The position numbers and the translations under genes were made by a program. Source: Abelmoschus esculentus (Eukaryota; Streptophyta; Magnoliopsida; Malvales; Malvaceae). Taken from it: a DNA stretch of 64,000 bases. Below, one piece after another: positions 53,280 to 64,000 of this stretch. The stretch is from the NCBI GenBank assembly GCA_035048815.1, contig JAUCBN010000043.1, positions 1,639,501-1,703,500 of the forward strand. Direction: 5' to 3'. The notes beneath the pieces were generated by a model. It was not told where the DNA came from. It did no database searches and saw only the letters and a program-made list of their open reading frames with translations. Each line of letters begins with the position of its first letter. Position 1 is the first letter of the stretch.

Positions 53280-55902
53280 ATGAGTGACACAAAATCCAAG
53301 TTTTTGGAGGTCTACTCTGTACTCAAATCAGAGCTGCTCGATGACCCGGCTCTTGAGTTTACTGATAATTCTCGCCAATGGGTAGAGCGTGTAATTCTCT
53401 CTCTTTTTCTGTTGTCAATTGTTTTACATTGAGTTAAGCTGTACCCTTTCTGGGTCTTTTATTTGGATGCTCTTGGGTTCAAAGATTAGGTACTAAAGTT
53501 CCATTTTTGCAGCATTAATTCTTTCTGTGTGTGTTATTCCCAGAAAGTTGAGATTTTTAGGTGAACATAATGAAAAAGAGAAATGTTTTTTTTTTACCTG
53601 GAATTGCATGATTATTCAAATTCTGAATTCATCAGCTGATTCTTGAGAGTTTACCGGGGGTCAGCTACTGTATCATCCCCCATTAGTTAATTTTGTCTTG
53701 TAAGCTATGACCTATGAGTAGTTTCTGTTTCATGACTTCTTGTCATCCCTCTCCTTTATTTGTGAGTAATATATTATGCACAATTGTGAATCATGATAAT
53801 CTACTTCTCCCCTTCTTGCAGATGCTAGATTACAATGTACCTGGAGGTATGGATTTGGTTATGGTTCGAAATAAAAATCGATGAGTGCATGGTATTTTTA
53901 TAAGGATGTTCACTGATTTTGTTGATGGCAGGAAAGCTGAACCGAGGCTTGTCCGTCATCGATAGCTACATGTTGAAAGATGGAAAAGAGCCGAGTGCTG
54001 ATGAATTGTTTCTTGCATGTGCCCTTGGTTGGTGCATTGAATGGGTGTGTTTTAAAGATACATAATCTTTACTGCTATTTCTCCTCATTTTCATCGACAG
54101 TTACAACAGTTGTTTTGTTTTTGTTGTACTGGAATCTCCTTTTCCATTTAACATTGAACAGTTTCAAGCATATTTTCTTGTTCTTGATGATATCACGGAT
54201 GGCTCGCATACACGCAGAGGTCAACCATGTTGGTTCAGGCTTCCTCAGGTATGATGTAACAAGAGTGTTCCTCCGAATGTCACAACGAAATCATGTTTGT
54301 TCTTTTGTGATTTCGAGGGATACATCGGTTGAGACTCTCAACCGGTGGGGTTAGCTTTGTCGATCTTGTGAAAATTAACTTCCGAAAGTTTCATTGTAGG
54401 TTGGATTGATTGCTGTTAATGATGGATTGATTCTGCGTAACCAAATCTTCAGAATTCTCAAGAAGCACTTTAGAGGAAAACCTTATTATGTGGATTTGCT
54501 AGATTTATTCAACGAGGTGAGTTTGTTGTTTGCACTGGCTGCAGAAAGTCGATATCCACTCACTTCCGATATAATCAGGTTCCGGTGATGTATCTGAACT
54601 ATTTTTATACAGGTGGAATTTCAAACAGCATCAGGGCAAATGATAGACTTAATTACCACACTTCAAGGAGAGAAAGATCTCTCAAAGTACTCATTGCCAG
54701 TGTAAGAGTATTTGAAATTGTTGCATTTAATGTAACTTCAGTGCAAATGGTCTTCTCTTTTAGCACTTTTTAACATATCAAATGGTGCATTTCATGCAGC
54801 CACCGCAGGATCGTCCAGTACAAGACGACTTACTACTCATTAATTTTACCTTCCGGTGAGTAACTTGCAACGTTATAAGTCATTTACCCTCCGAGATTTT
54901 CTTCTAGCATACATCTTGGTCATTCGTTTTTAGGCATTCAACTTCATACATATTGTCATTTCATTGTATCGAATAATGCTTCCATATTCTTCGACAAGTG
55001 ATAACCGGTACGTGTTTAATCTGCTCTGACAGTTCATTGCTTCTTTTTTCTCCACAAAACCAGGTTGTATGTGCATTGCTTATGGCAGGGGAGACTCTTG
55101 ACAATCATACTGATGTAAAGAATGTCCTTGTTGAAATGGGGACCTATTTTCAAGTACAGGTGATCACTAACTTCCAGATTTATTTTTCCGTTCATTAGTC
55201 TGATCGCTGAGATACGAGGAACTAACGAAACAGTAAAACTAGGAAAATTGGTTTAGAAAGGAATTATCAGGTAATCAAACATCTTTCTTCTTCGGTATTC
55301 GCCTAACGAACTTTTCATGTTTAGGATGATTTTCTAGACTGTTTTGGTGATCCTGAAGTGATTGGCAAGGTGAGTACCAGGACAATGCTAATAACATGCT
55401 GTATATGTCTGGTAATGCAACCGGTTTGACATGTTTGCAGTTTTTTCTAACCCTATTAGGTTGGAACCGATATCGAGGACTTCAAGTGCTCTTGGTTGGT
55501 TGTAAAAGCTCTGGAATGTGCTAATGAGGAGCAAAAGAAGTTGCTATATGTAAGCAGGAATATACATGTATATATATTACAGTTGCTTTACCTATATGTG
55601 TTTGATTTCCAGGAGACTTATGGACAAACCGATTCCGCATGCGTTGCCAAAGTGAAAGAGCTCTATCAAACTCTTGATCTTCATGTCTGTCCTGGTCCAA
55701 TCTGCTTATACTCTGCGTTCATGAGCTGCAACATTTGTTTGGTTGATAGATACATGGTATACTCTACTTGCAGGGTGCATTTTCGGAGTACGAAAGCAAG
55801 AGTTACGAGAAGATAACGAAACTAATCGAGGGTCATCCGAGCAAAGCAGTACAAGCGGTGCTGAAATCGTTTCTGGCCAAGATATACAAGAGGGAAAAAT
55901 GA
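53280..55902 (+). CDS. FPS: farnesyl diphosphate synthase, reading frame broken by a 4-bp insertion
   Basis: Twelve exons: 53280-53390, 53822-53846, 53932-54044, 54162-54248, 54400-54516, 54613-54701, 54800-54855, 55064-55159, 55325-55369, 55460-55549, 55613-55684 and 55774-55902. FPS condenses IPP with DMAPP and GPP to farnesyl diphosphate for sterols and sesquiterpenes. The first Asp-rich motif is DDITD (92-96), with Thr where plants usually have Met. [10 protein letters not shown] follows. The second motif, DDFLD, lies in exon 9. The exons total 1030 nt, one more than a multiple of three. Exon 7 reads TACTCATTAATTTTACC where the family has four fewer bases (YYSFYLP), so translation shifts after Ser194 and stops near residue 211, losing the second motif. 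Without the insertion the gene would code for 341 residues, the normal length. All splice sites and other residues look healthy. It is either a very young pseudogene, a null allele or a sequence error. Confidence 0.9.
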
Positions 55903-58900
55903 AAAAAAAAAAAAAAACTTCAGCAGATCACAGAGGAACAAACTTAGCAGACTATGCTGTTCTAATCTATTTAGTGTTAGTATTATTATACTGCATGATG
56001 AATCAATCTCTCATGGATTTGTTGGCAGATCTGTAGAGATTAGTAGTGAAACTGTGGCTTAGAGTGAAGCTAAATAATGAACATAATATAATTTGTGTTT
56101 ATCGGATCGAGTTGAGTCTAAAAATTTTGACCCGACAAAATGCAACCGAATCTAAATTAACTAATCCGATATGACTCGACCCGTCCTGATACCTAAACTA
56201 AATCACTATAGAGTATAGACCCAAATTAAAATCGAATCAAGATTAAATTAAAATAGTTAAACCTGAAATAACTCAAACTAAAACCAATCCGAATAACTTA
56301 TTTATCATCTCTACTTATAAAGTATATTTTAATATATAAATTATATAAAATTATACGAACTATATATTTAAAATATAAAATCTAAATTTAACATTGACTA
56401 TTTGTGTATCATATATATACTTTAAAAAAATTTATTTTACACATGAGTTCATTTTTTCCTTCAAATTATTAATTAATAACCTATAAAATAAATTCTGATT
56501 ACAATATGTAATTAATCCTTGTCTATATTTTGTTTGATTTTACATCTACTTTGATAATTTATGGCCACAACTTATGATGTGGGGACTGAAAATGATAACG
56601 GACAAACGATTTTTTTTATCTTTTCGATTTTTTTAGTTTTGATTAATTTAAATTAATCTATATTATTTAAGTTTAATGAATAAATTTTTAATAAAATTTT
56701 ATATTTAAAATTTAAATAATATGAAATTACTTATGATTTGAACTAACGAAACAACTTATAATTCGACAATTAATCAACGAATCTGAGACTTGTTTAAACG
56801 AAACCGAACTGCTTACCACTTGCACCAATTCAGCTACAGTGGTTATCACTGTGCCAATAACACTAGTGTTCGAACCTGTGACCTCTAAGAACAACAACCG
56901 TTCCTTTAACCGATGAGGCTAGATGATTAGTGCCACATATCATTATCTTAAAGTCTCTTTTATTGAGTTTTCTTTTCCCACGGTGTTATATTAACTAATA
57001 GGTTAAATTACGCTCTAATACCCTAACTTTCTGTACATTTCAAATTTGGTCATTCTACTTTGATTTTTTCAGATTTTGTTCCTATACTTTTCATATTTGA
57101 AAAATCTAATTCCAATTGTTAACATCATTTATCTATTTCGTTAAATTCGTGATGTAACAATTTTAAATAAATAATAATTAACGAAGCCTTCGATGACGGA
57201 GTTATACGTAACAGAACGGAACTTGAGACATATTCAAGTTTTACTAAGTTACATATCCAAAACAATTTAAGTTAGTTACAACAAAATTTAAAAATTAGGA
57301 GGGTAAAAAATAAATAATTAAATCATTAGAATATGTATGATAAGAAATATTTTAATTTTAGTTAGACATTTTATTAAAAAGTGTCAAGTTTATTAAAATA
57401 ATAAAAATGTAAAATTATATTTTATAACCTTAGATAATATAAATAGGGGTTTGCATTCGATTGAGAATCAAGTCAAGTAAAAAAATTTTAAGTTATTCGA
57501 GTTGATAAGTCATATTTTATAAATCAAACTTTATTTTAAATTTTTTGATTCGAGTATAGTTTTCAAGTTCCTAAAATTTTTTAATTATAATTAATTATCA
57601 TGTAATAATACAATTTATTTTAAATTTAAATGATTTTCTTTAATCATGTAAGATATACATATATATTTTTTCATATTTTTCATGTGTGATAATATTTGTT
57701 CATATTTTTATATATCAGTATATATATCATAAAAATATGAAGGGCTCGTCTCGAAATTAAAAATAAATCCTCTAATTATTAAAAATTATGAGTTATTCGA
57801 GTTATTTGAATTTTCATTTTAAAACCTAAATTTTATTTAGAAAATTTTAGAGTAAATTTTATAAAATTTCTATTCGAGTCAAGACGAGTCAACTATTTTA
57901 CCTCGAAACGAATCAAATTATTCAATTTTTTTAAATCGATTCGAATTTTACTCACCCTAAATTCCAACCAATCGCCTCCTAAATGTCATGTTTATTCAAC
58001 ATGTTTACAAATACTTTTATATACCTAAACCAACATTTATATAAAAAAGATGATTATACTAAATTTGTGCTTATTTCACAAAATTTTAAATTTTTATAAT
58101 TTAACCCGGCTAAAATATAAATTTATAATTTAAAATTATGACATTTTAAATTAATATAATGATAAATATTTTTTGAATTGCTCAAAATTGCTCATTTAAC
58201 TTCGACCCTTATTTTTTCTGACTTTGTCCTTGCTGGAATGAATTTTAATTTAAAGACTTAACTTAGAAAATTTTGAATATAAAGACCAATTTAAAACTCT
58301 ACCTATAATTCGGGGATGTATGTTGAAATTATCCTTTTAATCAATTAATCTATTTATAATGTATTTAACTAATTCCAAAAATCCCTATTTTTCATGCCTG
58401 CAAATTATTGAAATCTCGGCTTCCCTTTCTGTTCCACCCCAATCACCACCTTCACTGAAACTAACCACCGATTTCACAGATTTTCTGTACTACCCTAAGG
58501 CACTTTCCTCATAGACAAGGTAATAATATTTTGTTTTCATCTATTCGTTTTTTCCTCCGTTTGTTTCCCGATGAAATTGAAAAGAGACCTTTTTAAATCT
58601 CTGCGAGTTTAAAGTAGGTAGCTTTAAGGAACTTTAAAGCTCCGATAGATCCATTATGTTGGCAATTCGGGTTGTTTGTGATTTGGGGGAGGGGGAATTG
58701 AATAAATTGGATCCTGATTAGGTTCAATTTGTGATGAATCTATGTTTTATGTTTGAATTGGGCCTTTTTGATGTTTTTGCTTTATGGGTATTTAATTTTG
58801 AATTAATCCTGTTTATTAGAATATCTGTTCTATATACTTCAATGTAAGAAATAATTAACAAAAATTGGTGAATTATGGCCACTTTGTAATTCTGTAGAAT

Positions 58901-59247
58901 TGATGAAACGTCTGATTCTTTGTTGGTGGGATCACTCATTTTGTCATCTGCTTTGTGTTTCATGATTCATGAATATTGCTGTATGATTTTCTGGTTTGTG
59001 TTCAGTGAATATGGTTTTGATTTTGTAAGACAGGTGCTGATTTGAGACCCCTAGTTCATAGCTTTTTCCGATTCAGAATCGGACTTTTGGTGTTCAGTCA
59101 GCAGAATCTGGAAATGGTTAACAGGTATATATATTCTGTTGTTTGTCTTTAGATTGATTGCTTGTATAGGAAGAAGTGCATGAATGTGTTTTCTGACCTC
59201 TTTCATTGTTGCCTAGGTATGGAGTGTTTTGATGCGAGGAAAATATC
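55903..59247. other. intergenic region with repeats and the CBL 5' leader
   Basis: 56080-58400 is AT-rich repeat DNA. It includes a SINE-like segment (56805-56945) and a stretch at 57000-57100 ('ggttaaattacgctctaataccctaac', 'ttcctatacttttcat') typical of a common plant non-autonomous repeat. From about 58,430 the sequence is the CBL promoter and untranslated leader. A leader intron probably runs from the donor after AGACAAG at 58519 to the acceptor GTAAGACAG near 59034. Confidence 0.55.
56805..56945 (-). repeat. tRNA-derived SINE-like element
   Basis: On the minus strand TAGCCTCATCGGTTAAAGG (about 56903-56921) resembles an A box. GGTCACAGGTTCGAACAC (56866-56883) holds an excellent B box. 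The spacing is about 25 bases. Confidence 0.5.
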
Positions 59248-60899
<1,652 letters not shown>

Positions 60900-61559
60900 A
60901 TCAGCTATCGGATTCAAGCTTTCATTCTAGACGATATGGTCGATCCAAGTACAGATGGTCCAAGAGTGAGTATATGTAATGTTTTTGTTCGTTGGTTAAT
61001 TTGTTTTCGTAGTGTGTGTCTATATCGAACTATCGAACATTCTTCTCGTTTTCGGTGTTTTCGAATATGCTGTTGTTCTAGACGTACTGGGATATTTTGC
61101 TTGTATTTTCTCTATGGTATTGCTCCGTTTGAAATTTTTTCTACTGTAAAAAACTTGAACGTGACAAATAAATAATAAATGATTGTTGTGATGGGATTTT
61201 ATTGGTTGAAATTATTTTTAATCTACTTAAGAAAGATGATTTTTATTATTATTTTTCTTTAAACTTAATCGAGTTAAGTATAATTTTATTATGAAAGATG
61301 TACATATATTTATGTTATCTTATTAATATGCCATTTTATTATAAAATATGTATACATATTTATGTAATCTTATTAAATCTATTTGGTAAAAATTTATTTT
61401 TCATAAATAAGAGATCCTATGTTTAAGTCGCCAATAATGTATTTTTTATTTTTATTTTTAATTAACAATTACTTTATTTATATATAAATTAGAATATGAA
61501 TATATAATCATTTATGTTATATTAATGAAATAGTTGTTAATTAAAATTAATACAACTCT

Positions 61560-61750
61560 TGGGCTATAAATAACATTTCTATCACCCAATTCAAGTAATT
61601 CATTTCCAATAAAACTCAGATTCACATAATCACATCTCCATATTCTCTGTGCTTTTGTTACTTCAATAACCTTGGTCGTTTTTCATCTTCACCGCACATC
61701 CGGTCACCATTCGGCCACCGTACCGGAGTTTTCGTATGATATCAGAGAGT
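61560..61750 (+). mobile_element. possible LTR-end remnant with primer-binding-like site
   Basis: CTATAAATAACATTTC (61563), an AATAAAA signal (61609) and, 130 bases later, TATGATATCAGAGAG (61735-61749) mimic the order TATA, polyadenylation signal, LTR end and tRNA-Met primer site (usual TGGTATCAGAGC). No gag or pol is visible, so this may be a solo or decayed copy. Confidence 0.35.
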
Positions 61751-62940
61751 TTTTCCCTGCATGCCCACTAGTTGATTCATAGGCACTGCTTCTTCCTGTG
61801 TTTGTTTATGTAAGCAAAAATGGTGATGTTGCATGATCCATGACCATCCCTTTGTGAACATGGGATTTGGATGTGTATCTGATTCAAGATTTTCATACTT
61901 GTCAAATATCATAGCTGATGGGATGGGTATGCAAGTAGCTTCCATGGAATATTCTGGAATTTATATAATCAGTTGATATGATGGGATATCATCCATCAAT
62001 CATTAGGGATGTGTATCTATTACATTATAAAGTGAAAAATAATACTTTATACAAGTATTTTAATTTTTGGTTTATAAAATTTTTAAATCTTAAATCTTAA
62101 ATCTTAAATTTTATATCTTATATTAAATGTTTTTAAAATTCTAAAATTGTCGGTATACGAAATCATCATCATATATAGATGAGAAAATATTTTACACACT
62201 AACGATAAAAAATTTGTTTTCTACATACGCCTGATTTTTAATTTAGAGGTTAAATTTTTAAGGGTCGTGATTAGGTTTAAAAATTCATAATAAATTTTTT
62301 TATGATTTAAAATTTAAAAGTTTAAGGAATAATGAATTTGACCCAAGCTTTATTCCAAGAGAGCTTCCACTCACTCCAAAGATGAGTTCATAATTGTGAA
62401 GCTCATGATATCATGCACAATAAAGTATAAAAACAATAAAAGAAATAAGATATTCAGGACCCAAATCCTGAAATTAGGGAAAGATTAGGACATTAATCGT
62501 GTGATTAGGGGACAATGATTTGACCTTTTAAATGCATGACAAAACCCTTTTACTTTTCATAACTAGATAATCACTAAAGCAAGGATAGGGATCGGTCTCC
62601 ATTAACACAAAAAGAAAAGCAAGAAACCAAAGAAATAACAAAACAACAATGGGGAAAGACAACAAAGTGTTCAAATGGTTCAACTTTATTACATATGATA
62701 TCAATAACATATGAAATTCATAAACTCAAAGTCTATAAGATTCGAATTCGACTCGAAATTTTTTTAAATAATATTTAAGTTGCATATATGTTTTTTTAAC
62801 TCGTTAAATTTAAAAAAATTTGTCTCGACTCGACGCAATCGAATATCACCCTTAAAATAAATAGTGGAATCTAGCGAGTAACTCTAATAAAAAAGAATGA
62901 TGTTCATCTTAAGAAACTCGTATTCAGAAACCTGTACATC

Positions 62941-63110
62941 CAGAGACGGAGCCATGATTTGGAGTTGAGGGGGCAAAACATAAATGTTTAGAAGTAGTGG
63001 GGGCAAATTCATAAAAAACAATTTTTAAAAGAATTTAAATAAGGAGACAAAAGTGAAAAAAATTTCTTCAAACCCAACTATAACGTGACTCTATCCCTTT
63101 GTACATCTAA
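62941..63110. repeat. non-autonomous repeat with approximate terminal inverted ends, copy 2
   Basis: The left end CAGAGACGGAGCCATGA and the right end CGTGACTCTATCCC are near reverse complements. The inside carries TTTTTAAAAGAATTTAAATA and GGAGACAAAAGTG, shared with 8875-8915. It is consistent with a MITE-like or foldback element. Confidence 0.55.
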
Positions 63111-64000
63111 AACATATACTTTATCAAAAAATTAAAAATATATATGAATAAATATATTACGTAATCACACCAGTCTATTAATAATAGAAAAAAAAATAAG
63201 ATAATTGGTGTGATGAACATGTGCCTAGATTGTTGTGCTATAGTTTCTATAGGTGTATGATTATTGGACCCCCTTCATCTCATTTCACGTTGTTCCATAA
63301 CCAGTGCAACACATGCCACCACAAACATTTATAATCCTACATGACTTTCAAGCATGTACCTCCACATCTTTACTGCAATTTCCATCTATATATAAACAAT
63401 GGATTTTCCCACCACCACCATCATCATTAGATATTATACTGTATGTTATGTACTGTCTCACATGTGCAAGTCTCAAGCCAGCAACACCAAGCAAAACATA
63501 TTTAAAAACATGTTCCACTAAACAAAGTTGTTTGATAAGTATAATAATGTTGGATTAAACAAGATAGTTATATTAATAGAGTGTTGTTGGTTCAGCTAAT
63601 CATCTACAGTTGTCATAAGGAAAACCAACAATTTTAGATCACATCATGTGACCCTTTCATGTTGCCTAGTAGCTTCATTTGATTCCCATTTGGTCTTACT
63701 TGTGATGATAAACAACTTAGATAATTAATACATTATATGAGAGATCAAGGTATCATGTGAGGGGAAATAGATTATTTTAATCAATTTATTGATATTTTTT
63801 TTAATTTAAAAGAAAATTAAAATAAAAAAAGATAATTAACTATGAACATAAATTTTTTGGATATTTTTGGTACCTTATATATGTTTTAAAAATTATGTTT
63901 AGAGTTTAATAACAGGATATAAAAATAGCGTTTAAGATTAAAATATATGATGTATACTATATTTTTTAAAGTTTAATATTTAAAAAATGACGATTATGAT

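Larger units (their letters stand above)
60900..64000. other. repeat-rich tail of the window
   Basis: 3' untranslated end of CBL to about 61,190. 61,570-61,745 looks like the end of an LTR, with a TATA-like CTATAAATA and a tRNA-primer-like TGATATCAGAGAG at 61738. 61742-61945 is an open minus-strand frame I cannot name. Other content is AT-rich, with a repeat copy at 62941-63110. No recognised gene. Confidence 0.5.

Noticed and set aside
53980..54354. 124-codon frame inside FPS as a separate gene
   Set aside because: It is an alternate frame across FPS exons 3-4 and an intron.

Overview
This is nuclear DNA from a flowering plant, almost certainly a eudicot. The genes are split by many GT-AG introns, introns and intergenic DNA are very AT-rich, and every recognisable product belongs to a plant family (CSLE, WEB, AGC-VIII kinase, CBL). 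I cannot fix the species. A rosid such as a Malvaceae member is a guess. Exon joins were worked out by hand from splice sites and reading phase, and all but one of the intact-looking models close in frame.

Layout. 249-2056 (-): p24 cargo receptor. 3335-4040 (-): decayed partial copy of a CSLE gene. 4206-8605 (-): the seven-exon CSLE-type glycosyltransferase. 8606-12730: repeat-rich gap and the leader of the next gene. 12731-15072 (+): WEB-family coiled-coil protein. 16280-19048 (+): sucrase/ferredoxin-like protein. 19409-23037 (-): SEC14-like lipid-transfer protein. 25621-27730 (-): D6PK-type AGC kinase. 28600-32816: gap with a LINE remnant and SINE-like and foldback repeats. 32817-35309 (-): RPAC1 subunit of RNA polymerases I and III. 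36130-40858 (-): NOP2 rRNA methyltransferase. 41888-42355 (+): broken oligopeptide-transporter remnant. 42659-44358 (-): nucleotide-sugar transporter-like protein. 46760-48810 (+): TMEM245-like membrane protein. 51377-52627 (+): membrane RING-H2 E3 ligase. 53280-55902 (+): farnesyl diphosphate synthase with a frame-breaking 4-bp insertion. 59248-60899 (+): CBL2/CBL3-type calcium sensor. 60900-64000: repeats and no recognised gene.

The genes are mostly housekeeping or signalling genes with no shared pathway. RPAC1 and NOP2 both serve ribosome production, but adjacency in a plant genome is weak evidence of a link. What ties the window together is ancestry. From memory, the order WEB, sucrase/ferredoxin-like, D6PK-like, NOP2, OPT, nucleotide-sugar transporter, TMEM245-like, RING and CBL2 matches an Arabidopsis chromosome 5 block around At5g55860-At5g55990. 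CSLE1 and the SEC14-like gene are neighbours around At1g55840-At1g55850. The window may therefore keep a gene order that Arabidopsis split between two duplicated segments.

The points most worth checking are the FPS frameshift, the OPT remnant sitting exactly where an OPT gene is expected, the CSLE pseudogene beside its parent, and several small repeat families. I found no CRISPR array, no operon and no convincing new multi-gene system.
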